Source: Monodelphis domestica
Lineage: Eukaryota; Chordata; Mammalia; Didelphimorphia; Didelphidae
Assembly: GCF_027887165.1 (NCBI RefSeq)
Contig: NC_077232.1
Span: forward strand, 13,789,255 to 13,853,254
Length of the DNA: 64,000 nt
Reading direction: 5' to 3'
Positions 58,201 to 64,000 of the stretch are shown in pieces (the first letter of the stretch is position 1; every line of letters begins with the position of its first letter). A program made the translations under genes and the position numbers. Below the pieces are notes generated by a model. It saw only the letters and a list, made by a program, of their open reading frames with translations, had not been told where the DNA came from and made no database searches.

Positions 58201-60867
58201 AGGGGTGAACTAATCACATAAAGGTATGAACACCCATTTAATACATTGAGTGGGAGGTCTATGACCCATTTGTGATAGAGTGGGATGCCCTGGAAAGGAG
58301 AACTGGCAGTGATTTCTAGAGGTAAAATTTAGGGGATGTTACACAAGAGAAAACGGTCTTTAAAAGTGGAAACAGAGACACACAGAGGACAGTCACTCAC
58401 TGTTGGAGTGAAAGAACAGACAGTCAGAGTTGGAGTAAAGGAGAGTCACTTAGAGCTAGAGGGAAGACAGACACTTGAGGAGAGACTGGAAGACAGACAC
58501 TCAGACTTGGAGTGAAGACACTTGGCTGTGGAATTGGTCCCCTGGTGCAGGAGACATTAGACTGCTTTCCTTTAAGATGGTCACTGTGATGAGTGCAAAG
58601 GCTCATTTAGTTGCCTACCTTTTCTGGAGGTGTGAACCTCCAAGAAAGGCCCATCATCTTGAAACTCCTTTCCCCTGACCAGTGCCTTAGAATTTCTAAC
58701 TGTTTCAGAGGAATTGGAGCTTTCTCTCTCTCTCTCTCTCTCCCTCCTTCCCTTCCCCCCTTCTCTCTCTCACTCTCTCTCCTTTTCTCTCTTCCTTAAT
58801 ATTTTCCATCTATTGTAAAAATAAACCACCATAAATTACATTTTATTTTACTAATTCATTTTGGGTTTTAGAAATTAAATACCTGGCGTCCACCAATTAA
58901 ATACAGTCCAACCATGAAATAAACATTCTTTTTACACAAATAATCTTTCTTGTCCAGGCTTTGGTGACAATAAAGTTGCTTTATTTCCTAATATTTCCAC
59001 ATAATGACTAAATTGACATCATTTCTCTTATTGAGAAGGCAATCATTTTGAAACCAGTACAGTGTTTAAATAAATGCTATTTTATCAAATTTCTTTTCCA
59101 AAAAGCTTTCATTATATATAGCTCTGAATTTCATTGTCTAAAAATCTCATGCTCTTAAATAATCACCTAATTAAAATTATTTAATTTATTGATATTTCAG
59201 ATAAAAATGTACCTAAAAACTTAATATTTGTGTACATATATAATAAACACACATTCTCAGAGCACTTGTCCCTGTTATTGAAGTAATACAAATGTATACA
59301 CTTGTATAACCCTGATGAATGTTAATCAGGAAGAAGAGAGGTGTGAAATCTACACTTGTTAAACTGAGAAAACTGTGGAGACATTGTCATAGATGCATAA
59401 TATAGCTTCTAATTTAAAAGTCAAAATATTAAAATTATTAGTAACAATTTCAAGTGAAAAATATTTGCTTTCCATCAGTAAAATTAGGGACTCTAAAGAA
59501 CCCTGAAGTAATTATGAATTTGCTTTAATGGGCTCATATTTTAAAAGGCATTTTCATGTTGTTTATTGTTATATAGTCATCATCTATAAAAAAACTGACA
59601 TTATAAATTGTTTCTAGGACTCATTATTATTGTGAGAAATCATGATTTTATATCTAAAATGATCATTTAGTCTTTAATGTGGGTGGTTTAGTTTTGGAAT
59701 AAGCTATAGAAAATTTTTGTTTAATAAACATATTATAGGTAATGAATAATTTACCAAATATTTTCATTCATGTGCAAAGATATGGAGGACTTGAAATGTG
59801 AGTTCACTTTGAGTTTCTACACTTCTTGTTCCTCTGACTGAGAAGAAATAGTTCAAAAAGAAGTTGAGCTTTATGGGAAATGATGAAAACTGTTATTTAC
59901 TAGAGAAGGAAAACTATGCTCTTTATAATCTCTAGTGAGATTCATTTTTGTTATATTTGCAGATACAGAGCAGTGTCTGAAATGCCCTGAAGATCAATAT
60001 CCAAACAAGGAGAAAGATAGATGCCTGCCCAAGACAGTGACTTATCTGGCTTATGAAGAGCCTCTGGGAATGACTCTGACTGTTGTAGCTCTCTCCCTCT
60101 CCCTCCTGACTACTCTTGTCCTTGGAATCTTCGTGATGCACAGAAACACCCCAATAGTCAAAGTCAATAACCGCAGTCTCAGCTACACTCTGCTCACCTC
60201 TCTCACCCTTTGCTTCCTCTCCTCCTTGCTCTTCATTGGGCGTCCTACTCCAGCCACCTGCCTCTTAAGACAAACCACATTTGCCATTGTATTCACAGTG
60301 ACTATTGCTTCCATCTTGGCCAAAACCATCACTGTGGTTCTGGCCTTTAGGGCCACTACCCCAGGTAGTAAGCTTAGAAGGTGGCTGGGAACAAGAGTAT
60401 CTTATTTACTCATTTTCATTTGTACCCTTATCCAGATGGGCCTCTGTGGCATCTGGCTGGGGACATATCCCCCATTCCTTGAGATGGATACACAATCTGA
60501 GGCTTCCTTCATTGTCTTTCAGTGCAATGAGGGCTCCCTTGTTGCCTTCTACTGTGTCCTTGGCTACATGGGCTTCCTGGCCTTGGTCAGCTTTACATTG
60601 GCTTTCCTGGCAAGGAATCTGCCAGACACTTTCAATGAAGCCAAGTACCTGACATTCAGCATGCTGGTGTTTTGCAATGTCTGGATTTCCTTCTTGCCTA
60701 CATATCAGAGTACCAAAGGGAAGGTCATGGTGGCCATGGAGATCTTTTCCATCTTGGTCTCCAGTGCTGGGATTCTCATCTGTATCTTTACTCCCAAATG
60801 CTATGTGATCCTTCTGAGGGCAGACAGAAATACTCTGAGCATTCTGAAAAGCAAAGCTAATCCATGA
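19330..60867 (+). CDS. VMN2R: Vomeronasal type-2 receptor, complete six-exon gene
   Basis: Class C G-protein-coupled receptor of vomeronasal sensory neurons, detecting peptide or protein pheromones at the cell surface. Exons are 245, 292, 804, 219, 124 and 905 nt and give 862 codons plus a stop. Residues 1-25 are a signal peptide, about 30-520 the extracellular Venus flytrap domain, 521-575 the nine-cysteine linker, and about 590-850 seven transmembrane helices ending in the family hallmark PKCY. All junctions are GT-AG and phases match (2,0,0,0,1). The start is ATG 19330 (GCCATGG context); an upstream TTG in the same frame is not used. No stop or frameshift is seen. The member number within the V2R family cannot be assigned. 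Intron 3 is swollen to 21.4 kb by nested retroelements. Confidence 0.93.
19575..23370 (+). other. V2R intron 1
   Basis: 3.8 kb; about 20630-23200 is the source-like partner of the duplicate at 272-1800. It contains AT-rich tracts at 21710-21790, an L2/MIR-like piece near 20480-20560 and a (TA)n run at 23221-23267 just before exon 2. Confidence 0.8.
23221..23267. repeat. (TA)n microsatellite
   Basis: About 23 uninterrupted AT units, 104 bases upstream of exon 2; likely length-variable. Confidence 0.95.
23371..23662 (+). CDS. VMN2R: V2R exon 2 (flytrap lobe 1)
   Basis: 292 nt for residues 82-179. Acceptor is a pyrimidine-rich run ending CACTTTAG. It encodes [20 protein letters not shown], the class-defining start of the ligand-binding domain, and ends in [15 protein letters not shown] before donor gtaaga. 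An NIT glycosylation site is visible. Open reading further upstream is made by the TA repeat and is not exon. Confidence 0.93.
23705..23820 (+). repeat. Ancient L2/MIR-class repeat
   Basis: CAGTTAACATTTATCAAG, then TAGAAATACAAAACAAGG, then CTGAAGGAACTCATTGTA is the order of blocks in old L2/MIR-type repeats. Confidence 0.4.
24317..24416. repeat. Fold-back mini-LTR
   Basis: 49 bases of the LTR family B start run forward (TGTGAAGAT...), then about 51 bases of the same start run in reverse (...ATCTTCACA). The inner 21-base arms pair with one mismatch around a short loop, so the whole 100 bp can form a hairpin. Confidence 0.7.
24417..24890 (-). mobile_element. LTR-element 3' internal tail, copy 1
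   Basis: Minus-strand tail of an LTR element: polypurine tract (GGGGGTAT on minus, 24417-24424) next to the LTR remnant, a degenerate palindrome at about 24425-24458, then about 430 bases that match 35555-35925, 55185-55510 and 63560-63945 in order. No coding frame. Confidence 0.65.
25420..26400. other. Anonymous repeat-like stretch
   Basis: More GC-rich than its surroundings, with a GAGCAAGAGCAAG-type short repeat near 26120. It has the texture of an old LTR but lacks a second copy here to define ends. Confidence 0.25.
26745..26875 (-). repeat. MIR-like SINE
   Basis: Minus-strand core with TGAGTCCAGATTTGAACTC and a CCAGCACACTATTTTTGGTGCC end, the general MIR plan; older and more diverged than the CORE-SINEs. 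Confidence 0.55.
27080..27280 (+). repeat. CORE-SINE, full length, with target duplication
   Basis: Full plus-strand copy, head GGGGCTGCTGGGTGGCTCAG to an A-rich tail. The 11-base word CTCTGACCCTA flanks both ends (27069-27079 and 27281-27291). Confidence 0.92.
27690..27950 (-). repeat. L1 fragment, 3' region
   Basis: Minus-strand L1; matches the 36590-36800 part of the intact L1 (ACACCAACATTCCACTAG counterpart of CACCAGCAATGAATTAA). Confidence 0.6.
28567..28758 (+). other. Unexplained open frame
   Basis: A frame closed by TGA at 28759 encodes 64 residues including [15 protein letters not shown] and [17 protein letters not shown]. After the stop the same frame continues to about 28910 with a CPTC motif. 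The composition looks protein-like but I recognise no family; it could be a retroelement remnant. Confidence 0.25.
29096..29899 (+). CDS. VMN2R: V2R exon 3 (flytrap core)
   Basis: 804 nt, residues 180-447, phase 0 on both sides. Begins [20 protein letters not shown], the usual exon 3 start, and includes [14 protein letters not shown] at the lobe crossing and ENS/DNS-type sites. It contributes most of the two lobes that close on ligand. The donor is AAG/gtaata, slightly weaker than the others. No stops. Confidence 0.95.
30355..30421 (-). other. tRNA-like Pol III promoter boxes
   Basis: On the minus strand TAGCTTGGTTGG (30405-30416) fits the A-box consensus and GAGTTCGATCC (30363-30373) fits the B-box, 31 bases apart as in tRNA genes and SINEs. 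No tRNA acceptor stem or 3' terminus follows, so this is a tRNA-derived relic rather than a tRNA gene. Confidence 0.45.
30514..31130 (-). repeat. Possible LTR, minus orientation
   Basis: Starts TGTTATAATT and has AATAAA-type signals on the minus strand near 30580 (GTTTATTAG). No partner copy defines its end. Confidence 0.3.
31161..31235 (+). repeat. CORE-SINE 5' fragment cut by the class II LTR
   Basis: Head through the B-box region (GGGTTCAAATATGACCTCAGA), then abruptly LTR sequence. The rest of the SINE is not found beyond the far LTR. Confidence 0.75.
31236..32195 (-). repeat. 3' LTR of the class II provirus
   Basis: On minus strand starts after CTGGGAACC-type sequence and ends CATGACA at 31236. 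Matches 48347-49313 along its length. A TATA/AATAAA cluster lies near 31394-31405. Confidence 0.8.
32700..33412 (-). pseudogene. env transmembrane part of the class II provirus
   Basis: The frame at 32700-32942 has a hydrophobic run ([19 protein letters not shown]) followed by a heptad-like [12 protein letters not shown], the fusion peptide and N-helix plan of class II TM proteins. The piece at 32960-33163 is the preceding surface end. Stops separate the pieces, and a solo LTR at 33413 cuts env from its 5' half. Confidence 0.6.
33413..34384 (+). repeat. Solo LTR, family A, inserted in env
   Basis: 972 bp, TGTAAACC to TTGTCACA, opposite in orientation to the host provirus. Flanking words TGAT and TGAA match at three of four bases, consistent with a mutated 4-bp duplication. 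TATTTAAG at 34138-34145 is followed by a (CT)n run. Confidence 0.85.
34160..34237. repeat. (CT)n microsatellite in the LTR
   Basis: 78 bases of pure CT, just downstream of the LTR TATA-like box. Confidence 0.95.
34385..35028 (-). pseudogene. env surface part of the class II provirus
   Basis: The frame 34631-34906 has a hydrophobic stretch ([14 protein letters not shown]) and an NFT site, and the sequence lies directly downstream of integrase. Poorly conserved, with many stops. Confidence 0.45.
35029..35435 (-). pseudogene. Integrase C-terminal part (class II)
   Basis: Includes [32 protein letters not shown]: the tryptophan-rich C-terminal signature of betaretroviral integrase. It is separated from the integrase core at 43406 onward by the nested LTR insertion. 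Confidence 0.8.
35436..35509 (-). repeat. Mini-LTR of family A
   Basis: Retains both LTR termini but only 74 of about 960 bases; the middle is gone and the centre is an AT palindrome (TATATATTAATTTAATTATA). Confidence 0.7.
35510..35940 (-). mobile_element. LTR-element 3' internal tail, copy 2
   Basis: Polypurine tract at 35510-35517, a 33-bp near-perfect palindrome at 35521-35553 centred on GACTAGTC, then sequence shared with the copies at 24.4, 55.2 and 63.5 kb. Continues after the L1 at 42341. Confidence 0.75.
35927..35940. repeat. L1 target duplication, left
   Basis: TTAACAGTAAAATC, repeated exactly at 42327-42340. Confidence 0.95.
36315..40121 (-). CDS. L1 ORF2: endonuclease and reverse transcriptase
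   Basis: 1268 residues, start ATG at 40121, stop TAA at 36315. Endonuclease first: LNVNG (catalytic Asn), QETH (Glu), GDLNQPL (Asp and Asn), and SDH at the end. The reverse transcriptase follows with [10 protein letters not shown], the AFDKIQH word and the FADDMMVY active site. The C-terminal cysteine motif is C-x3-C-x7-H-x4-C ([10 protein letters not shown]...). Length is as expected for mammalian L1 (about 1275). No stop or frameshift. It nicks target DNA at TTTT/A-like sites and copies L1 RNA. The many short plus-strand frames opposite are shadows. Confidence 0.96.
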   Translation of the reverse strand: MPGSPQMTIITLNVNGMNSPIKRRRIAEWIRIQNPTICCLQETHMRRVDTHKVRIKGWSKTFWASTDRKKAGVVIMISDKANAKIDLIKRDREGNYILLKGTLDNEEISLINMYAPNNIAPKFLMEKLGELKEEIDNKTILVGDLNQPLSNLDKSNQKINKKEVKEVNEILEKLELIDIWRKINRDKKEYTFFSAPHGTFTKIDHTLGHRNIAHKCKKAEIMNAAFSDHKAIKIMISNGTWKTKSKTNWKLNNMILQNRLAKEEIIETINNFIKENDNGETSFQTFWDAAKAVIRGKFISLKAHINKQGRAEINQLEMQLKKLESDQIKTPQQKTKLEILKIKGEINKIESDRTIDLINKTRSWYFEKTNKIDKVLVNLIKKRKEEKQIHSIKDEKGDSTSNEEEIKAIIRNYFAQLYGNKYTNLGEMDEYIQKYKLPRLTEEEIEFLNNPISEIEIHQAIKELPKKKSPGPDGFTCEFYQTFREQLTPILYKLFDIISKEGVLPNSFYDTNMVLIPKPGRSKTEKENYRPISLMNIDAKILNRILVKRLQQVIRRIIHHDQVGFIPGMQGWFNIRKTIHIIDHINKQTSKNHMIISIDAEKAFDKIQHPFLLKTLESIGIEGSFLKIINSIYLKPTANIICNGDKLDAFPIRSGVKQGCPLSPLLFDIVLETLAVAIREDKEIEGIRIGKEETKLSLFADDMMVYLKNPRDSTKKLIEIINNFSKVAGYKINPHKSSAFLYISNTAQQQELEREIPFKITLDKIKYLGIYLPRQTQELYEHNYKTLATQLKLDLNNWKNINCSWIGRANIIKMTILPKLIYLFSAIPIELPKYFFIDLEKTITKFIWKNKRSRISREIMKKNTYDGGLAVPDLKLYYKAAVIKTIWYWLRNRKEDQWNRLGENDLSKTVYDKPKDPSFWDKNPLFDKNCWENWKTVWERLGIDQHLTPYTKINSKWVSDLNIKKETISKLGKHRIVYMSDLWEGKGFKTKQDIERITKCKINNFDYIKLKSFCTNKTNITKIRRETTNWEKIFIETSDKGLITHIYNELNQLYKKSSHSPIDKWAREMDRQFSDKEIKTINKHMKKCSTSLIIREMQIKTTLRYHLTPSRLANITAKESNECWRGCGKVGTLIHCWWSCELIQPFWRAIWNYAQRATKEYLPFDPAIALLGLYPKEIMDTKTCTKIFIAVLFVVAQNWKTRGCPSIGEWLNKLWYMLVMEYYCAQRNNKVEKFHGDWNNLQEVMQSERSRTRRTLYTETNTLWYNRT
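40122..40652 (-). other. L1 inter-ORF spacer, G-rich on the L1 strand
   Basis: 531 bases between the ORFs; 40222-40320 and 40420-40475 are C-rich on plus and carry repeated runs of three or more G on the L1 strand, fitting a quadruplex pattern. Long compared with the short primate spacer (about 63 bases). Confidence 0.8.
40653..41576 (-). CDS. L1 ORF1: RNA-binding chaperone
   Basis: 307 residues from ATG 41576 to a stop at 40653. The N-terminus is lysine-rich; residues about 60-135 are a charged coiled coil ([26 protein letters not shown]) that should form the trimer; then the RRM start [12 protein letters not shown] and the C-terminal domain with TPRNVIAKF and YPAKLTVYF. It coats L1 RNA in the ribonucleoprotein. 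Intact and of normal length. Confidence 0.95.
   Translation of the reverse strand: MTNSTEAQKPQNTKKNKKKGATLDTFYGAKIQNTEQIEEDIQENSPKSSKGNRNSPQTHEEFESERTKKMEALWEEKWEMMQKKFTHLQNQFDQTVKENQALKQELIKQSQNTKKLEENIKYLTDKVIDLENRGRRENLRIIGLPEKPEINTKLDMVIQDIIKENCPEILEQGGNTSTDRAHRTPSTLNPQKTTPRNVIAKFQSYQTKEKILQEARKRQFRYKGMPIRVTQDLASSTLNDRKAWNMIFRKARELGLQPRISYPAKLTVYFQGKVWAFNKIEDFQLFAKKRPELCGKFDTENQRARNT
41577..42326 (-). promoter_or_regulatory. L1 5' UTR and internal promoter
   Basis: GC- and CpG-rich 750 bases. The L1 5' tip carries an ETS-like CCGGAAGT (plus 42318-42325) and a YY1-like AAGATGGCGGC on the L1 strand (42305-42315). A 49-base unit is repeated in tandem at 41919-41967 and 41968-42016. Confidence 0.8.
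42327..42340. repeat. L1 target duplication, right
   Basis: Exact copy of 35927-35940. Confidence 0.95.
42403..43405 (+). repeat. LTR family A, right end of the compound insertion
   Basis: 1003 bp, TGTAAACC to TTGTCACA. Contains TATTTAAG at 43204-43211, a CT-rich tract at 43234-43262, and a partial internal duplication (AATCTCCACCCTACTCAG and a second, similar block, 42700-42830) not seen in the other two copies. Confidence 0.85.
43406..44183 (-). pseudogene. Integrase N-terminus and core (class II)
   Basis: 44183-43920 ends RNase H and starts integrase: [11 protein letters not shown], then the zinc-binding HEIHHQN. 43815-43522 is the catalytic core with VSMDTFSP (first Asp) and [11 protein letters not shown] (second Asp); the glutamate region follows a frame change. 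The 3' remainder is 8 kb away at 35029-35435. Confidence 0.82.
44202..45115 (-). pseudogene. RT connection and RNase H (class II)
   Basis: Contains [12 protein letters not shown] and [13 protein letters not shown], the first Asp and the Glu of RNase H, in frame 44202-44543. An overlapping frame 44333-44707 covers the connection ([14 protein letters not shown]). Frames change repeatedly, so it is non-functional. Confidence 0.75.
45116..45801 (-). pseudogene. Reverse transcriptase fingers and palm (class II)
   Basis: Three frames in order: 45801-45589 ([11 protein letters not shown], the usual RT start), 45611-45375 ([26 protein letters not shown]), 45424-45116 with the active site YMDDILLAH. 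At least two frameshifts separate them although the catalytic motif is preserved. Confidence 0.85.
45817..46512 (-). pseudogene. dUTPase-protease (pro) of the class II provirus
   Basis: One open frame of 231 codons. dUTPase motifs in order: [38 protein letters not shown]. Then the aspartic protease site FLDTGADTS near residue 165. This dUTPase-then-protease fusion is typical of betaretroviruses and absent from gamma-type elements. The frame is unusually well kept, but the provirus around it is broken. Confidence 0.88.
46540..47560 (-). pseudogene. gag capsid and nucleocapsid of the class II provirus
   Basis: Capsid start at about 47560-47396 ([21 protein letters not shown]), then 47357-47124 ([18 protein letters not shown]), then 47214-46801 with the major homology region ([16 protein letters not shown]). 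A stop at 46801-46803 precedes the nucleocapsid (46800-46540) with two C-x2-C-x4-H-x4-C knuckles ([14 protein letters not shown] and [14 protein letters not shown]). Frameshift between the second and third piece. Confidence 0.85.
47561..48323 (-). other. Leader and matrix region of the class II provirus
   Basis: Between the primer site and the capsid. No matrix frame survives by eye; GC-richer than flanks. Confidence 0.5.
48324..48341 (-). promoter_or_regulatory. Lys3-like tRNA primer-binding site
   Basis: On the minus strand five bases after the LTR end comes TGGCACCAGAACAGGACC. It differs from the tRNA-Lys3 site used by MMTV and lentiviruses at a few positions only. This agrees with the betaretroviral gene content. 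Confidence 0.7.
48347..49313 (-). repeat. 5' LTR of the class II provirus
   Basis: 967 bp; matches 31236-32195 with roughly 10-12% difference by eye and small indels. Confidence 0.82.
49314..50760 (-). repeat. Old L1, internally deleted
   Basis: 49320-49690 matches the ORF2 end/3' region (compare 36480-36830); 50090-50260 matches the inter-ORF start (compare 40060-40240, ATGGGTGAGTCCAATTCATTC). Most of ORF2 is missing between them. Confidence 0.65.
50840..50960 (+). repeat. Ancient L2/MIR-class repeat
   Basis: CCCCTACTCTGTGCTAGAAAC and GGGGATATGAGGAATGACAAA are diverged copies of the L2/MIR block. Confidence 0.4.
51346..51564 (+). CDS. VMN2R: V2R exon 4 (flytrap end)
   Basis: 219 nt, residues 448-520, phase 0. 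[20 protein letters not shown] then [20 protein letters not shown] and [14 protein letters not shown], the standard exon 4 plan. Acceptor CTTCAG, donor CAG/gtaagg. A few residues shorter than common rodent versions in the loop after the first cysteine (family knowledge, approximate). Confidence 0.94.
51979..52605 (+). repeat. LTR family B, copy 2
   Basis: Starts TGTGATGATTGG and ends near CCATAAATTT. A minisatellite of GACACTTGGAGTGAAGAGA-type units lies at 52335-52460. Confidence 0.65.
52335..52460 (+). repeat. Minisatellite inside LTR family B
   Basis: About six units of 19-21 bases, each with ACACTTGGAGTG. Confidence 0.85.
53546..53669 (+). CDS. VMN2R: V2R exon 5 (cysteine-rich linker)
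   Basis: 124 nt, the usual size for this exon; residues 521-561 plus one base. [20 protein letters not shown], then [17 protein letters not shown]: six of the nine linker cysteines. Acceptor AACTCAG, donor CAG/gtaggt. Joins exon 6 in phase 1 to give an Asp codon. Confidence 0.95.
54832..55149 (-). repeat. LTR, minus orientation, attached to tail copy 3
   Basis: TGTAACAATT at the left, TTTACA at the right edge, directly before the polypurine tract. 318 bp; AATAAA-type signal on minus near 54880. Confidence 0.45.
55150..55520 (-). mobile_element. LTR-element 3' internal tail, copy 3
   Basis: G-rich tract (minus) at 55150-55169, the palindrome core AGACTAGTCT at 55175-55184, then sequence shared with the other tails (TGCATTGACAAAAAGCCA, TCCCCTTTGGCATAAGAGTA). 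Confidence 0.65.
56373..56592 (+). repeat. CORE-SINE, full length
   Basis: Full plus-strand copy ending in an (AATA)n tail at 56566-56592. The word AAATATAG flanks both ends and may be the target duplication. Confidence 0.92.
57640..57816 (-). repeat. CORE-SINE
   Basis: Minus-strand copy with head at 57816 and core GTGTGACTCTGGGCAAG-like at 57710. Confidence 0.8.
58150..58915 (+). repeat. LTR family B, copy 3
   Basis: Matches 13720-14476 through the promoter and tail (ACACAAGAGAAAA, GACAGACACTTGAGGAG, TTCCTTAATATTTTCC). Has a CT-rich tract at 58721-58790. The 5' end is missing or diverged. Confidence 0.6.
59963..60867 (+). CDS. VMN2R: V2R exon 6 (seven-transmembrane domain)
   Basis: 905 nt, residues 562-862. 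First the last three linker cysteines ([14 protein letters not shown]), then seven hydrophobic helices. Family words seen: [93 protein letters not shown]. Acceptor TTTGCAG. Stop TGA 60865-60867 gives the short tail usual for V2Rs. This part couples to the G protein (G-alpha-o, TRPC2 pathway in the family). Confidence 0.97.
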
Positions 60868-61672
60868 GGAGCAATGTGTTCTTAAGTTCTTCCTCACTAA
60901 TCATAGAGAGATTGCCCTTGACTTCTTAGTCAATGATTTCAAATAATGTAGCTTTTATAGCTTTTGATTTTTACACTCATATTTTCTTTTTACACTTGAT
61001 CCTAATAGCATTTTGAAAAAAAATTGCCTGATTTCTGAATAGAGGCAGAATTAAAGCAGTAATCATATAAAAACCCTCATCTAGAGGAGACACTTAATAT
61101 ATAGATGAAGATGTAAAATAATAATATAAAAGTCAATGAACTACAAATATGAATGCCTGGCTTCTAATTCATGTTTACTACCTTTCATATTTCTAATTCA
61201 GGATGAATCCTTGCAGGATTCTGATTGAAAGACATCTTATTTACAAAGTTGGAAGATAATTCTGTCTCTAATTAGTGTAACTGAATTATCTCAATCGTTA
61301 TATTTATCAACTATTATTTAATGAATTAAACATACACAAGAGTTAATTTGTTAAGGAAAATTTTAGGGGCAATTTATTCATTTATTAGGATGATTTGTCA
61401 TCAATAAATAATTACAGGGATTTAGTAAAACTCCATTCATTTTCATCAGTTGTTCCCTTGTAGAGTCTTGATCTGTTATGAAGTATCTCTTATAATATAT
61501 ATTATAAGATATATATGATATATATATATAAAACAATATAATATAATATTATAATAATAATCATTATTTTCTGATTATTTTCATGAATAACACATTGAAT
61601 ATATCAGTAATTTATTATTATAAGACATAATAAAAATGCAAAAATGGTGGTGCATCAATAGTTTTCTTTTTC
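60868..61672 (+). other. V2R 3' UTR and flank
   Basis: AT-rich. Candidate poly(A) signals AATAAA at 61403-61408 and 61629-61634; the true site needs RNA data. AT-rich dinucleotide tract at 61494-61560. Confidence 0.5.
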
Positions 61673-61845
61673 TTAAACCCTCACCTTCTGTTCCAGAACC
61701 AATACCAAGTATTAGTTCTAAGGCAGAGATGTAAAGGTGAAACAATTGATATTAAATGACTTGTTCAGGTACACAGAATCAGGTAGTGACTGAGGCCATA
61801 TTTGAAAACAGAATTTCCAGGCTCTAATCCTGCATCTAAAACCCC
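61673..61845 (-). repeat. Old CORE-SINE
   Basis: Diverged minus-strand copy (CAATACCAAGTATTAGTTCTAAGGCAG near 61700, core near 61770). Confidence 0.65.
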
Positions 61846-62968
61846 TTGAAATAAGAAACCTTACTAGATGGATGTGAGATGATATAATCTACCTAGGAAC
61901 CTTCCCAGGGTTAGTAAACATAAACCTTAAAATTAGTAAAACCAAGTTTATTAAGGGCATATAAATGATGAATACAGTTCTAAATCTATCAAAGTGTATC
62001 TACTCCCTCCTCCCCCAATCTCAGCCTCGCTTCATGGGACTCCTCTTCTTCTCTTCTGCTCTTCTCAAGGCCTTCTTATATCTTTATTCTGTAATCTAAG
62101 AAACCCAAAAGCTATCTGACTCAAAAGTAATCTCCATAACAGGGATTAAGAAAGAAGAGGAAGAGGAAAGGACTCACAGGTGAATTTGAGCCCTTACCTA
62201 AATCCTGGGATTGGCTGCACTAGGTAACACAAAGTCTTCCAAGGACTATCAAGACACGATATTTTGACATGGTCATTTGTGAAAACCAGGAGGTCACAAA
62301 GTGGCTCCTAGAAAAGATGGAAACACCACTGAACCCCCCCCCAGTGACTTTCCTCATTAACATCCCCTTATTATTGTAATTGTTATGATTATTATTCTTA
62401 CTTAGCCTCAGGAAAAATAGATGAGACCAAAGTGCTTGTAGGAGTAATACCCATGTCCCATTTTATCTCCCCAGAATATCACCAAAAGTTTATAATTATA
62501 GAATTTAACCTAAGGATTCTTATGTACCCACTTAGAGATGAACCTCTTTTCTAGGCACGAAACTTCTGGCAAATATGTGGTCAGAATTCCCCAACCTAAA
62601 TCTGGGTCCTGTTGATTCTACCCTCTGACCTCACACTTAGAAACAATGGTTTCTTGACCATCTCCTTAGTCTTCGTTTCTATTGTTAGGATCTATGGAAA
62701 TATATATGTTGAGAATGAAACTGGGTGCCATGTAAATATGAGACCATGAGGGTATAAAATAAAGCCAAGTCTCAGCCAAGGTGGAGCAGTTTTTCCTGAG
62801 AAATATGTGCTGAGGGTTGAAAACCAAAGCTATGTCCCAATCATCATTCCACCAACACCATCCCACCTCCAAGACCCATTCCCCTGTGTGAGGCTGGCCC
62901 ACCCTGCAGCAAAAGTCGCAGGTGACAATCTTTTGATTAACTTGGCCAAGAGGATTTCTGATAGATAG
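61846..62968. other. Gene-free flank, possible LTR remnant
   Basis: 61890-62330 has an LTR-like look (TTTATTAAGGG near 61955, then a C run at 62333-62341 that would be a polypurine tract on minus) but no partner. No exon seen. Confidence 0.3.
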
Positions 62969-63520
62969 TGTGATATTGAAATCACTTTTAAAAGACTGAT
63001 ATATATTAACTTAATTATATTAACTTATTAAAGTCACCAAGGAATTCACTTATGAAATTCCTAAATGAAACACTCAAGTCAGAATGGAGTTTTTTGGCAG
63101 TTTTATTACAATGGGAGTAAGGAGAGGGAGAGAAGGAAAGCAGGGGACAAGGAAAGAGGTTAACTCAACCTTCTGGCAGAGCCAGAGGGAGTTTAGGCCT
63201 TGGAAGGCCAAGGCAGGGGAGGGAATCAGTCCTTTCACTCACATGACCGATCTGAAGGAAAGCTGCCTGAGGGCCTCCTCCCTGCTTGAGCTCCTAGAAC
63301 AAACTGGTGCCTAGCCCTGTTCAGAGGAAGTGTGTGAACTCCAGAGTCTGTTCTCTTCTGGTGCCTCACACGTGGCAATGGTGGCTCAAGCTTGGCTTAG
63401 GACAGCCCAGGTGGGCAGTTATTTCTGATTTGTCATTGTCTAGCACATGCCCATGTAGTGTGGGTGTGCACAATTTTAGATGCTAGACCAAGCAAGAGGG
63501 AGGGGACTTAAAAAATCACA
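62969..63520 (-). repeat. LTR attached to tail copy 4
   Basis: Minus-strand LTR: left edge TGTGATATTG, right edge AATCACA. Its first 120 bases match the family A 3' end (AAGACTGATATATATTAA, GGAATTC, AACACTCAAGTCAG) but the U3 part differs. 552 bp. Confidence 0.65.
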
Positions 63521-63945
63521 ATCCCCCCTGATGATGATTGGGGGACTAGTCTCCCCAATTACTCACAAAACTTAAGCATCCTGCACCCCCAAAAATTCTA
63601 ACTGCAGGTGTATACAAAATTTTACCCTCTAAGAGGAAAACTACAATAGTTGTAGATAAGGGAAAATAGAGGAGAGAGAGAGACAGCAAAACCAATGTTG
63701 TGCTTGGCTCATTGACAAAAGGCATCTAGGGGGCAGTCCCCTTTGGCACAAGAGTGTACATTCAAAATAAATGTTCAATCAACCACACCTCAAGGTTCAT
63801 TCTGGCTCATCCTGGAGTGTAAGGGTTTAGGTATCTTTCTGCAAACAGTTCATTCTCTGGATTCAGTTAGTTAGCAAGCTTCTTCTCTGAATATCTATCT
63901 CAAACAAAATTTAAATCTTGGATTTTATGAAAATACAATCCCACC
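63521..63945 (-). mobile_element. LTR-element 3' internal tail, copy 4
   Basis: Polypurine tract 63521-63528, palindrome 63537-63559 centred on GACTAGTC, then the shared tail blocks up to about 63945. Further interior may lie beyond the window. Confidence 0.7.
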
Positions 63946-64000
63946 TGAAGAAAGTGTAGAAGAAAACACCCAGTACAGCTGAGGATGCAAGGTTTAGTCA

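Larger units (their letters stand above)
53670..59962 (+). other. V2R intron 5
   Basis: 6.3 kb with an LTR plus internal tail (54832-55520), two SINEs, an LTR family B copy and AT-rich tracts; 58920-59930 holds nothing recognisable. Confidence 0.85.

Overview
This 64 kb window is mammalian nuclear DNA, almost certainly from a marsupial. It is AT-rich, intron-containing and packed with retroelements. Several copies of a tRNA-derived CORE-SINE of the type common in opossums are present, as is a full-length L1 with both reading frames open. The main gene is a vomeronasal type-2 receptor. A didelphid such as the grey short-tailed opossum fits best (large V2R repertoire, live L1), but the species is inferred, not proven.

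One complete protein-coding gene is visible. It is a V2R pheromone-receptor gene on the + strand with six exons (19330-19574, 23371-23662, 29096-29899, 51346-51564, 53546-53669, 59963-60867). All five introns have GT-AG ends and compatible phases, and the predicted protein has 862 residues with no internal stop. Upstream, 272-1800 is a diverged copy of this gene's own intron 1 (about 20630-23200), so the window lies in a tandemly duplicated V2R cluster.

Layout. 1-4.5 kb: duplicated V2R intron, SINEs, old repeats. 4.5-10.8 kb: a young betaretrovirus-like provirus on the + strand with 494-bp LTRs and a 6-bp target duplication; it sits in an older L1 and has lost most of gag and pol. 10.8-19.3 kb: an L1 fragment, a solo LTR with a 4-bp duplication, SINEs, a second LTR family and a class I-like gag remnant. 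19.3-60.9 kb: the V2R gene. Intron 3 (21.4 kb) holds a decayed class II provirus on the - strand (31236-49313). That provirus is itself split by a solo LTR in env (33413-34384) and by a compound LTR insertion in integrase (35436-43405), and the latter holds a 6.4 kb L1 (35941-42326). 60.9-64 kb: 3' flank with old repeats and another LTR with its internal tail.

The strongest unusual signals are: the intact L1 with YY1- and ETS-like motifs at its 5' tip and a G-rich spacer between its ORFs; a palindromic hairpin next to the polypurine tract that recurs in four LTR-element tails; fold-back mini-LTRs; and an arginine-rich env leader in the young provirus. No CRISPR array, rRNA gene, bacterial-type operon or clean tRNA gene is present.
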